A stretch of DNA of 64,000 bases, from positions 248,001-312,000 of the forward strand of contig NZ_LMZQ01000003.1 in NCBI RefSeq assembly GCF_001442625.1. Direction: 5' to 3'. Positions 14,312 through 22,321 of the stretch are shown piece after piece. Numbering within the stretch: position 1 is the first letter of the stretch; every line of letters begins with the position of its first letter. A program made the translations under genes and the position numbers. Below the pieces are notes generated by a model that searched no databases, was not told the DNA's origin, and was given only the letters and a program-made list of their open reading frames with translations. This DNA comes from Pedobacter ginsenosidimutans. GTDB taxonomy: Bacteria; Bacteroidota; Bacteroidia; Sphingobacteriales; Sphingobacteriaceae.

Positions 14312-17300
14312 ATGAAGATAACAGATATATCTATAAAAAGGCCTTCGCTGGTTATTGTGGTGTTTACCGCACTTACCCTGCTTGGGCTATTAAGTTACTT
14401 TTCGTTGGGTTATGAATTACTTCCAAAATTCTCTAACAACGTAGTATCTATTTCGACCATCTACCCTGGTGCTTCACCAAACGAGGTTGAAAACACCGTA
14501 ACCAAAAAGATCGAGGATGCGGTATCATCGATGGAAAACATCAAAAAAATCAACTCTGTATCGTTTGAGAGTTTATCTACAGTTACCATCACCTTAACTG
14601 ATGCAGCAAACATCGATATTTCCTTAAATGATGCACAAAGAAAGGTAAATGCCATTCTTTCTGATTTGCCTGAGGATGTAAAAACACCATCATTGAGTAA
14701 ATTCTCTTTGGATGATTTACCGGTAATTACCATGTCGGCATCAGCCAATATGGATGATATTACCTTTTACGATTTAATTGATAAACGTATTGCCCCGGTA
14801 ATTTCGAGGGTGAGCGGTATTGCTCAGGTTAACCTGGTTGGTGGTTCGGAACGCGAAATTCAGGTTTCGTTAAATGCTGATAAACTACAAGGTTATAACC
14901 TTTCAGTTCCGCAGGTGCAGCAATTAATTTTAAGTTCTAACTTAGATTTCCCTACAGGAAGTGTTAAAACCCAAAACCAGGATGTATTGATCCGTTTATC
15001 GGGTAAATACAGAAGTATGGAAGAGTTGAGAAACCTGGTTTTAACCACTACTAAAGATGGGGCACAGATCCGTTTAGGTGACGTTGCCGACGTTCAGGAT
15101 TCGCAAAAAGAAACTGAAAAACTGGCACGTATCGATCGTAAAGCATCTATTGCCATCCAGATCATTAAACAAAGTGATGCAAATGCGGTAGAAGTAAGTA
15201 AAGGTGTACATGCCATTATTGCCAAATTAAAAACTGAATACGCAGCAAATAAATTAGACATCAGAATTGTTAACGATAGTTCGATCTTTACCTTAGAATC
15301 GGCCGATGCGGTAATCCACGATTTAATCCTGGCGGTTATCCTGGTGGCTTTCGTAATGCTTTTCTTCTTGCACAGTTTACGTAACGCGTTAATTGTAATG
15401 GTATCGATTCCGGTTTCGTTAATCGCTACCTTTATCGGGATCAGCTTATTCGGTTTTACCTTAAACTTAATGTCGTTATTAGGCCTATCGCTCGTGGTAG
15501 GTATCCTGGTAGATGATGCGATTGTGGTACTGGAAAATATCCAGCGACATATGGAGATGGGTAAAAACAAGGTAAGAGCAGCATCTGATGCAACAAGAGA
15601 AATTGGTTTTACCGTAGTATCTATTACTTTCGTAATTGTGGTAGTGTTCTTCCCGATCGCGGTAAGTACAGGCTTGGTATCGAACATCTTACGTCAGTTC
15701 TGTATTGTGGTAATTATTGCAACGTTACTTTCGTTAGTAGCTTCATTTACCATTGTACCACTTATCTTCTCTCGTTTTGGTAAGTTAGAACGTATTGAAG
15801 GCAAAAACCTATTTGGGCGTTTCATTCTTTGGTTCGAAAAACAATTAAAGAAATTTACCCTTTGGATTACCAGCATTTTAACATGGTCATTAAACCACAA
15901 AGCTCTAACATTAGTTATGGTTGTGGTGATGTTCTTAAGTTCGTGCGGTTTACTAGTTGGTGGTTTTATCGGATCGGAATTCTTCCCTAAATCAGATAAG
16001 GGTGAGTTCCTGGTGCAGTTAGAGTTACCAAAAGATGCTTCTTTAGAGCAAACTAACTTTTTAACACAAAAAGCTGAAGCTTTCTTAGATAAACAACCAG
16101 AAATTACACAGTTAATTACTACAGTTGGGCAATCTACCGGTGATTTTGGTGGTACACAGGCTACAGCCTATAAATCGGAGATTAATGTTAAGCTTGTTGA
16201 ACGCGATCAACGTGAAGGTGTTTCTTCGGATATTTTCGCAACGAAAATGAGCCGCGCACTGGCTAAAGAATTAATTGGAGCAAAAGTTAAAACCGTTCCG
16301 ATCAGTATTTTGGGTATTGCAGAAAACGCGCCGATCCAATTGGTGGTAATGGGTTCTGATTTAGATAGTGCTTTGAAGTATGCTGAAGGTGCTCAAAAAG
16401 TGCTTGCCGCTATCCCTGGTGCTACAGAAATTAAATTATCGGTAGAAAAGGGAACTCCTGAGATTAACGTTCAGGTAGACCGCGATAAGATGTCTGCAGT
16501 TGGCTTAACTTTACAAACTGTAGGCTCAACGATGCAAACAGCGTTTGCGGGCAATACCGATGGCAAATACCGTAAAGGTGAGTACGAGTATGATATCAAT
16601 ATCCAGTATCAAAACTTCAACCGCCAGAACATTGACGACGTACGTAACCTGATTTTTGTAAACAGCGATGGTAAACAGATCAAGTTATCACAGTTTGCAA
16701 CCATTACAGAAGGTTCGGGTCCGAGTCAGTTAGAGCGTTTAAACAAATCTACTTCGGTATCAGTTAAAGCACAATCAATCGGTAGACCAACAGGAACCGT
16801 GGTTGCTGAATTTCAGGCGAAACTGGAAGAGTTGCAAAAAAATGGCAAACTTAAAGCCCCAATTGGCGTAAGTTACAGCTGGGCGGGTGATCAGGAAAAT
16901 CAGAGCGAAGGTTTTGGTACTTTAGGTATCGCCTTATTGGCTTCGATCATTTTGGTTTACCTGATTATGGTTGCGCTTTATGATAGTTTTATCTATCCAT
17001 TGGTGGTAATGTTCTCGCTGCCTTTAGCGGTAATCGGGGCATTGTTAGCACTGGCTTTAACCAACAACTCTATCGGTATCTTCACCATTTTAGGTTTGAT
17101 TATGTTGATGGGTCTGGTAGCGAAAAACGCGATTATCCTCGTCGATTTTACCAACCACTTAAAGGCTGAAGGTAAAGAGACTAAAGAAGCGCTTGTTTTG
17201 GCCAACCACGCACGTTTACGACCAATCTTGATGACAACCATCGCCATGGTATTCGGTATGCTTCCAATTGCATTGGCAAGCGGTGCAGGTGCCGAATGGA

Positions 17301-17506
17301 AAAATGGTTTGGCCTGGGTTATTGTAGGTGGATTAACCAGTTCGTTATTCTTAACATTAATTGTGGTGCCAGTGGTATACTTAATATTCGATAGAATGTT
17401 AGAACGTCTTGGTTTCAACAAAAAAGGAAAAACAATCGATGAGTTAATGGTAGAACCATACGATCATAAAGATGTGAACGAATACGATTTAGATCACGGA
17501 CATTAA
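14312..17506 (+). CDS. RND family efflux pump, HAE1/AcrB-type inner membrane subunit
   Basis: A 1064-residue proton-driven transporter with the internal duplication typical of the family: TM1 at residues 12-30, a large periplasmic loop, TM2-6, a second loop and TM8-12. TM4 carries VVGILVDDAIVVLEN, whose paired Asp residues form the proton relay, and the second half contains LMGLVAKNAIILVDF with the relay Lys-Asn. Periplasmic motifs such as IYPGASPNEVENTVTKKIED are standard for the HAE1 group. It forms a tripartite pump with the TolC and adaptor genes upstream; the TetR gene is the likely regulator. Substrate unknown, probably hydrophobic compounds. A terminator follows 27 bases on. Confidence 0.96.
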   Translation: MKITDISIKRPSLVIVVFTALTLLGLLSYFSLGYELLPKFSNNVVSISTIYPGASPNEVENTVTKKIEDAVSSMENIKKINSVSFESLSTVTITLTDAANIDISLNDAQRKVNAILSDLPEDVKTPSLSKFSLDDLPVITMSASANMDDITFYDLIDKRIAPVISRVSGIAQVNLVGGSEREIQVSLNADKLQGYNLSVPQVQQLILSSNLDFPTGSVKTQNQDVLIRLSGKYRSMEELRNLVLTTTKDGAQIRLGDVADVQDSQKETEKLARIDRKASIAIQIIKQSDANAVEVSKGVHAIIAKLKTEYAANKLDIRIVNDSSIFTLESADAVIHDLILAVILVAFVMLFFLHSLRNALIVMVSIPVSLIATFIGISLFGFTLNLMSLLGLSLVVGILVDDAIVVLENIQRHMEMGKNKVRAASDATREIGFTVVSITFVIVVVFFPIAVSTGLVSNILRQFCIVVIIATLLSLVASFTIVPLIFSRFGKLERIEGKNLFGRFILWFEKQLKKFTLWITSILTWSLNHKALTLVMVVVMFLSSCGLLVGGFIGSEFFPKSDKGEFLVQLELPKDASLEQTNFLTQKAEAFLDKQPEITQLITTVGQSTGDFGGTQATAYKSEINVKLVERDQREGVSSDIFATKMSRALAKELIGAKVKTVPISILGIAENAPIQLVVMGSDLDSALKYAEGAQKVLAAIPGATEIKLSVEKGTPEINVQVDRDKMSAVGLTLQTVGSTMQTAFAGNTDGKYRKGEYEYDINIQYQNFNRQNIDDVRNLIFVNSDGKQIKLSQFATITEGSGPSQLERLNKSTSVSVKAQSIGRPTGTVVAEFQAKLEELQKNGKLKAPIGVSYSWAGDQENQSEGFGTLGIALLASIILVYLIMVALYDSFIYPLVVMFSLPLAVIGALLALALTNNSIGIFTILGLIMLMGLVAKNAIILVDFTNHLKAEGKETKEALVLANHARLRPILMTTIAMVFGMLPIALASGAGAEWKNGLAWVIVGGLTSSLFLTLIVVPVVYLIFDRMLERLGFNKKGKTIDELMVEPYDHKDVNEYDLDHGH

Positions 17507-17532
17507 TAAACATCCAGATTAACAATCAATTT

Positions 17533-17560
17533 AGCCCCGACCCCAAATCGGGGCTTTTTT
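17533..17560 (+). terminator. Terminator of the efflux operon
   Basis: AGCCCCGA pairs with TCGGGGCT around CCCCAAA, followed by six T. Confidence 0.85.
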
Positions 17561-17570
17561 GTGGATTTTG

Positions 17571-17606
17571 TTTTTAGCCACGGAAGCACAGAAAACACGG
17601 AAAATT
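17571..17606. repeat. Short dispersed repeat, GCCACGGAAGCACAG type
   Basis: GCCACGGAAGCACAGAAAAC followed by ACGGAAAATTT recurs in reverse orientation at 44282-44312 and 49674-49700. It has no coding potential and is a known kind of small intergenic repeat in this group by recollection. Confidence 0.45.
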
Positions 17607-17681
17607 TATCCGAAAAGAGGCATCCAATCGATTTCGATAAATGAAATGTCAAAACTTTCGCGCACGGATAATTCCTCACAC

Positions 17682-17708
17682 CGTGGTTCGTGTCCCGCGA
17701 ACCATTTT
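17682..17708. repeat. Short hairpin GGTTCGTGTCCCGCGAACC
   Basis: GGTTCG and CGAACC form a compact stem. A related hairpin, GGTTCGTGTCTTCACGAACC, occurs at about 35998-36017 between the two CocE genes. Confidence 0.45.
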
Positions 17709-17750
17709 ATTTTCACCGCCGATACTTAGAAATTTTGATGCCCAGATAAT

Positions 17751-17794
17751 TATACAATGTTGTCTTCAAACAAATTATGCAGCAACATTGTATA
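17751..17794 (+). promoter_or_regulatory. 5' leader hairpin before the 17804 gene
   Basis: TATACAATGTTG (17751-17762) and CAACATTGTATA (17783-17794) are a perfect 12-bp inverted repeat with a 20-base loop, ending nine bases before the ATG at 17804. In RNA this would occlude the region just upstream of the start codon; in DNA it could bind a dimeric regulator. Confidence 0.45.
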
Positions 17795-17803
17795 TTAGGC
17801 ATT

Positions 17804-18607
17804 ATGTTTAAAATCATTTTTAGCCTATTTCTGATCTGCACTACCCTCTTAGTAAAAGCTCAACACCCTCCTGTTTTTCCGGCGATGACGACAGATTCGA
17901 GCTCCGTTAAGGTTTACAACTTAGATATCACGCTGGTAAAGTACAGCTATAAACCTAATGGTATTAAATTTTTAGTTGTACATGACAATGAAGATACTGG
18001 TGTAAAAGCAGGCTTTGATTATATCCGCTGGAGCGGCGGCGAGCTCATCGACAGTCAATACGGTGGTGTAAGAGATTATTATTTCACCTATATGGATGAT
18101 CAATATCGTATAGACCCCAATGCCATTTATACCGAAGTAGGTGTAAATACAAGATTAAAAAAAGATCTTTTCAGCTCCAACGAAGTTGAAAAAACAATAC
18201 TTAATGCGGGCAAACAAATTGTCGATTTTTACGATCCAAAAGCCACAGGTTATTTTTTAACACTACATAACAATGCCGATGGTGGCTTTGGTATTTCCTC
18301 TTATTTGCCGGGTTACGATTTAGCCAGCACCGCCGATTCGGTTTACATCAACTTCCAGATGGATGGCGACGATCTTGTTTACGTAACCGAGCCAAGGCTG
18401 TTCAGCAGCTTAAAAAAGGCCAATGTGAATGTAATTCTTCAATCTAAATTTGTTTCTAATGATGGCTCTCTATCGGTTTATGCCATGCAAAATAAAATTC
18501 CGTATATCAATGTAGAAGTGCAGCATGGGCATCAGGACGAAAATCTAAGGTTAATCGAACTAGCCATCGCAGCCCTAAAAGAACATGGATTGGTGAAGAA
18601 AGAGTAG
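17804..18607 (+). CDS. Secreted protein, possible amidase-like hydrolase, unknown function
   Basis: A 267-residue exported protein with signal peptide MFKIIFSLFLICTTLLVKAQ. An in-frame ATG nine codons upstream lies in a hairpin arm and would weaken the signal peptide, so 17804 is preferred. Conserved-looking polar motifs are VVHDNEDTGVKAG near residue 49, DPNAIYTEVG near 105, LTLHNNADGGFG near 155 and a late IEVEVQHGH-like stretch (NVEVQHGH). The order H..E.., HNN, E..H resembles zinc amidases or desuccinylases, but no family is recognised with certainty. It stands alone downstream of the efflux operon. Confidence 0.7.
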   Translation: MFKIIFSLFLICTTLLVKAQHPPVFPAMTTDSSSVKVYNLDITLVKYSYKPNGIKFLVVHDNEDTGVKAGFDYIRWSGGELIDSQYGGVRDYYFTYMDDQYRIDPNAIYTEVGVNTRLKKDLFSSNEVEKTILNAGKQIVDFYDPKATGYFLTLHNNADGGFGISSYLPGYDLASTADSVYINFQMDGDDLVYVTEPRLFSSLKKANVNVILQSKFVSNDGSLSVYAMQNKIPYINVEVQHGHQDENLRLIELAIAALKEHGLVKKE

Positions 18608-18698
18608 GTTACTAAGCGTTTTCATAGCTATCCTTACTAAATTTTGATATTTATGTACAGGTAGCGCACTCCAAATGAAATAATGGTTTTAAAATTAG

Positions 18699-18962
18699 GA
18701 AATGATTGGCCTGCGGTTCTTGGAGGGCAACAGTCCCGCTTTCCATTACAAGTCCTCGCTACGCTATGGGCTTTTCATTGCAATCGGGTTTAGGAACAAA
18801 GGTTGGTGCACCTTGCAACCCGACAAATAAAAAACTGCCCTGACCCTTTAGCCCCGGTTGAAGCGTTACCCTGCAGCAACGAGGTACGAGGCAGCGAAGC
18901 GTATAAGCATAAAACGGGAAGGAACTTTCTTCAATGTACAGGCGCTGCGCTCCAAATGATAA
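18699..18962 (-). repeat. Dispersed ~260-bp element, copy B
   Basis: Reverse complement of copy A at 3206-3466 with conserved blocks throughout, for example GTACCTCGTTGCTGCAGGGT, TTCAACCGGGGCTAAAGGG and GGAAAGCGGGACTG. It fills most of the gene-free stretch 18608-19038. Open frames on both strands within it (69 and 68 codons) are repeat-derived. The copies differ in the central ~40 bases. Confidence 0.75.
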
Positions 18963-19038
18963 ATACATTTTTATTTAAAAATGAAAGCCTTGCTATGCCA
19001 CTCTGTTGATCAATTCAAATCTTTAAGCCCATCACAGT

Positions 19039-20244
19039 TTAATTTATCGCTTTTATTTTTGTGATCAGGAAAGTAATCAGCAAACCAAAAACAGAAATTA
19101 TTCCGAAAGAATAACGCAGGCTTGATAGTTGCGAAACATAGCCTATTAATGGCGGGCCAAACAGAAATGCGAAATAACCGATACTCGAAACCATGGTTAT
19201 CGCTTTACCAGCAGGCACTTTTTTATTGTTACCAGCTATGCTGTATACCATTGGTACGATACTCGAAACACCCAGGCCAATAAGCATAAAACCAAAAATA
19301 GCGACAATTAAGTTTGGAAATATTACCGCAAGCGCCATACCTATCGATATAATGGCTCCGCTGATCTGCAGGAGGTTTTTCCGCCCGAATTTACCGATTA
19401 AAAACACCCCTAAAAACCTTCCGCTTGCCATCATAAACATAAACGATGCATAACCAATAATTGCCTTATTATGAGGTAATTTCACAACATCTTCGAAATA
19501 AATAGCACTCCAATCGAACATTGTTCCTTCGGTCGCCATACTGCAAAATGCGATAACACCCAATAATACTAAAATGCCTTGCGGCATAGTAAAGAACTTT
19601 GTTTTCTCTACTACAGCATCTGGTTTATTATAGCTCAGCAACTTTTTCCAGTTAAGTGTAACATTGCTTAAGGATATCAGTGCAACAATCCAAAAATGGG
19701 TATACATGCCTAGTTTAAGGTTAACCAAACCGAGCGCTATTAATGCCCCTGTTAAATTCCCGATACTCCAGGCTCCATGAAAAGAACTCATAATAGGCTT
19801 GCCATAATAGTTTTCGCCCGCAACGCCCTGTGTATTTAAGGCGATGTTACAAAGATTACCCGTGATGCCAAATAAAACCAAAAAAGCTGCTAATTGCCAA
19901 CCAGTAGTAGCCAATGCTAAAAAAGTTAATGCTATTGCATAAAGCGGTGCAGTTGCCACAAGCATTTTTTTACTACCGAAATGAGTGGTCAATTTTGCTG
20001 AAAAAAACATCGTGATAATCTGTCCTGCAGGTAAAGCAAAAAGAATGGAGCCTAATTCTGCATCGTTTAAACCCATTGAAGCTTTAAAAGTTGGAATCCT
20101 ACTGGCCCAACTTGCAAAACAGACCCCTTGCATAAAGTAAAAGGCAGATATGGCAAATCGTACTTGTTTCGGAGAGCTTTGCGCTAATACAGGTTTATCT
20201 TCTTGTTTACTTAAAATTTCCTGTCCTTGCGTGCTTTCTTCCAA
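19039..20244 (-). CDS. MFS transporter
   Basis: A 401-residue major facilitator with about 12 membrane segments after a 28-residue hydrophilic N-terminus. GSILFALPAGQIITMFFSAK, then LTTHFGSKKML matches the loop 2-3 motif, and the second half shows GRFLGVFLIGKFGRKNLLQ. The overall pattern is like the YbjJ-type group (SFHGAWSIGNLTGA). Start codon is TTG at 20244: an in-frame stop lies four codons upstream and the next ATG is inside the first membrane helix. It follows tenA by 110 bases on the same strand, so a role in thiamin precursor transport is possible from context but not shown. No terminator seen between. Confidence 0.88.
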   Translation of the reverse strand: MEESTQGQEILSKQEDKPVLAQSSPKQVRFAISAFYFMQGVCFASWASRIPTFKASMGLNDAELGSILFALPAGQIITMFFSAKLTTHFGSKKMLVATAPLYAIALTFLALATTGWQLAAFLVLFGITGNLCNIALNTQGVAGENYYGKPIMSSFHGAWSIGNLTGALIALGLVNLKLGMYTHFWIVALISLSNVTLNWKKLLSYNKPDAVVEKTKFFTMPQGILVLLGVIAFCSMATEGTMFDWSAIYFEDVVKLPHNKAIIGYASFMFMMASGRFLGVFLIGKFGRKNLLQISGAIISIGMALAVIFPNLIVAIFGFMLIGLGVSSIVPMVYSIAGNNKKVPAGKAITMVSSIGYFAFLFGPPLIGYVSQLSSLRYSFGIISVFGLLITFLITKIKAIN

Positions 20245-20354
20245 AATGATGTTTTAAATTATAGATTGAACTACAAAGTTCTTTAAATCTATTGGAAATA
20301 CCGACAAGTTTTTAACATTTTATCAAAATATTTACACCTTATGGGGTTAAAATC

Positions 20355-21008
20355 TTAGATTTTCCATTTTTCCAGTTCATATGCGCTATCCCAAAACATC
20401 CATTCTAAACGTGTTGCCATTTCGAAAGCAGCTAGCATTTTTTGTTGAGTTGAGGCATTAGCTTGCGATGCCAGTTGATCGGTAATATCAATCGCTTTTT
20501 CTACCGCAACAGCAAACTCAACACCTGCATACATATCGATCCACCTTTTGTAAGGATTCTGGTCGCCATCTTGTTGCGCGAAAATATGATCACCAACGGC
20601 TTTATAAATCCAGAAACATGGTAAAACAGCTGCTACTGCAATTTCTACATTGGCATATGCAGCCTGACTAAGGATATAATTGGTATACAAAAGTGTAGAT
20701 GGAGTGGGCTGCACTTCGTTAGCTAGGCCAAATTCTACAAAATAACTTTCATGCAAACTACGCTCGGCAAAAATCGCACCTGTAGAAAACCCGGCAAAAG
20801 CCATCACCAAATCTGCATCTTGCATACGGCTACTAATGGTGCTTAAGGTTCTGCCAAACTCCAAAAGGTAATAGGCATCTTGTGCCAAATAAAAGATAAA
20901 TTTTTCTATAGGCAGCGTGCCACTACTTAATTCGGTATTAAATGGCATTGCTAAAATCTTGGCATAAATGGGTTGTACCCTTTCCCAGGCCTGTGCGCTC
21001 CATTTCAT
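20355..21008 (-). CDS. tenA: TenA family aminopyrimidine aminohydrolase (thiaminase II)
   Basis: A 217-residue all-helical TenA protein that hydrolyses aminopyrimidine breakdown products of thiamin to HMP for salvage. Family residues are seen in YLAQDAYYLLEF (the Asp near 44), AVLPCFWIYKAVGD (catalytic Cys near 130) and the late RLEWMFWDSAY containing the catalytic Glu. Its ATG overlaps the TGA of thiD by four bases (ATGA), so the two are translationally coupled and share the upstream TPP riboswitch. Its product HMP is the substrate of ThiD, which explains the pairing. Confidence 0.93.
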   Translation of the reverse strand: MKWSAQAWERVQPIYAKILAMPFNTELSSGTLPIEKFIFYLAQDAYYLLEFGRTLSTISSRMQDADLVMAFAGFSTGAIFAERSLHESYFVEFGLANEVQPTPSTLLYTNYILSQAAYANVEIAVAAVLPCFWIYKAVGDHIFAQQDGDQNPYKRWIDMYAGVEFAVAVEKAIDITDQLASQANASTQQKMLAAFEMATRLEWMFWDSAYELEKWKI

Positions 21009-21838
21009 TGGATAATTAATTTTAAAGGTTCGAAAAAGTGGTTTAACGGGCCATTACCCCTGCCAGTTTTTACCTCGCTACCAGTTTGTAAGGCCTGACT
21101 GATGTAGTTTTTGGCATTTTTAATTGCGATAAGTAAAGTGTTACCCTTGGCCATTTCAGCGGCTATAGCGGATGAAAGCGTACAACCCGTTCCATGTAGA
21201 TTTTTAGAAGCAATAAAGGCACTTTCCAATATAACAGGAACATCGTTTCCAGAAATAAAAACATCGTAAATGATTGGGCCGATTAAATGTCCTCCTTTTA
21301 TTAAAACGGCTTTTGCACCCTTCTTGATGATTTTTCTACCTGCAGCAATCATATCATCAAGGTTATGAACCTCCTGCCCCGAAAGGATAATGGCCTCGTC
21401 TATATTTGGGGTAACCAATGTTACCAAGGGAAATAGTTTTCCAACTAACTGGGTTACGGTATCAGGTTCGATTAACCGATCGCCACTGGTGGCTACCATA
21501 ACAGGATCTAAAATCACGGGGACATATTGACTATAAGTTTTTAATTCATTTTCGATTACCTGCACCACTTCTGCACGATTAATCATTCCGATTTTAATAG
21601 CAACGGGCACTATATCCTCTAATACTGCCTGTAACTGATCTTTAATCATTTCTGCTGGAATGCCATGCACAGACCGCACCCCCATTGTATTCTGCGCTGT
21701 TACAGCTGTGATTACCGATGTACCAAAACAGCCCAAGGCAGAAAAGGTTTTTAAATCGGCCTGGATGCCCGCACCGCCTCCACTATCTGAGCCGGCTATT
21801 GTTAATACATTAATATAATTCATTGCTAAAGACTTCAT
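21005..21838 (-). CDS. thiD: Hydroxymethylpyrimidine/phosphomethylpyrimidine kinase ThiD
   Basis: A 277-residue ribokinase-fold enzyme phosphorylating HMP and HMP-P in thiamin synthesis. Signatures are [18 protein letters not shown] at residues 14-31, [23 protein letters not shown] and the anion-hole motif [18 protein letters not shown] near 232-249. Translation may start at the ATG at 21838 or at a second ATG five codons later (21823), which would match the commonest family N-terminus; the first has the more A-rich leader. A TPP riboswitch lies 70 bases upstream, and tenA overlaps the 3' end. Confidence 0.95.
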   Translation of the reverse strand: MKSLAMNYINVLTIAGSDSGGGAGIQADLKTFSALGCFGTSVITAVTAQNTMGVRSVHGIPAEMIKDQLQAVLEDIVPVAIKIGMINRAEVVQVIENELKTYSQYVPVILDPVMVATSGDRLIEPDTVTQLVGKLFPLVTLVTPNIDEAIILSGQEVHNLDDMIAAGRKIIKKGAKAVLIKGGHLIGPIIYDVFISGNDVPVILESAFIASKNLHGTGCTLSSAIAAEMAKGNTLLIAIKNAKNYISQALQTGSEVKTGRGNGPLNHFFEPLKLIIQ

Positions 21839-21865
21839 TTTTGTTGTACAACTTCAGGAGTCTTC

Positions 21866-21882
21866 AAATGCAGTATGCATTT
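21866..21882 (-). promoter_or_regulatory. Hairpin between riboswitch and thiD
   Basis: AAATGCA-GTA-TGCATTT is a perfect 7-bp inverted repeat in the leader between the TPP aptamer and thiD. It may be part of the expression platform, though no T run follows, so control of translation is more likely than termination. Confidence 0.35.
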
Positions 21883-21907
21883 ATGCAATTATAGCAGACA
21901 AACTAAT

Positions 21908-22059
21908 TTCCTACGCCGGCATTATCCGGATCAGGTTCATTTGAGGTTGATGGTTGGAGGGTTTTAAGGCTGAAGGACATTACCCTCTACCTTTTTACCT
22001 TCTACCTTTAACCTCAAAATGGGTATGTTCTCAGCCAACTTATTTGAAGGCACCCCTAA
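21908..22059 (-). promoter_or_regulatory. TPP riboswitch (THI element)
   Basis: On the minus strand all conserved TPP-aptamer blocks appear in order: GGGGTGCC (22049-22056), CTGAGA (22029-22034), ATACCC (22021-22026), GAACCTGATCCGG (21927-21939), then AATGCCGGCGTAGG. About 80 bases between ATACCC and GAACCTGAT form an extended P3 arm closed by TTTGAGGTT/AACCTCAAA. It precedes thiD-tenA, so the operon should be repressed by thiamin pyrophosphate. Confidence 0.95.
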
Positions 22060-22126
22060 AGTTTTATTTTGTTTGCAATATAGGGCTTAATCTTGAAAAA
22101 ATAAAAGTATACATTCATGCGTTAAT

Positions 22127-22250
22127 TGTCATCTCGACTGTAGCGCAGTCCCGAACTTTCGGGAGAGAGATCTTCTAAAGAAGATTGATGTATCGCCTTT
22201 CGTAGATTTCGCCACCGATGAAAAACCGGCGGGCTTCAGTCGAAATGACA
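22127..22250. repeat. Long REP-like palindrome
   Basis: Left end TGTCATCTCGACTGTAGCGC and right end GGCTTCAGTCGAAATGACA are complementary; the loop holds a CCCGAACTTTCGGG hairpin and AGATCTTCTAAAGAAGAT. Lies between the riboswitch and the convergent-side lipoprotein terminator. Confidence 0.75.
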
Positions 22251-22263
22251 ACAAGAGAAAAAC

Positions 22264-22290
22264 AAAAACCCCGATTTTACATCGGGGCTA
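22264..22290 (-). terminator. Terminator of the 22322-23869 gene
   Basis: AGCCCCGAT pairs with ATCGGGG(T) around GTAAA, with T-rich sequence following on the minus strand. It lies 32 bases after the stop codon. Confidence 0.75.
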
Positions 22291-22321
22291 AAACATAATA
22301 ATTAATAAAGGGATAGAAAGA

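Noticed and set aside
15094-15687. 197-codon open frame antisense to the RND pump
   Set aside because: Completely inside the pump coding sequence on the other strand, no motif; the pump frame is beyond doubt.
16993-17421. 142-codon antisense frame in the RND gene
   Set aside because: Same reason; shadow of TM segments.
18759-19009. Two open frames of 69 and 68 codons
   Set aside because: Both are inside copy B of the same repeat on opposite strands.
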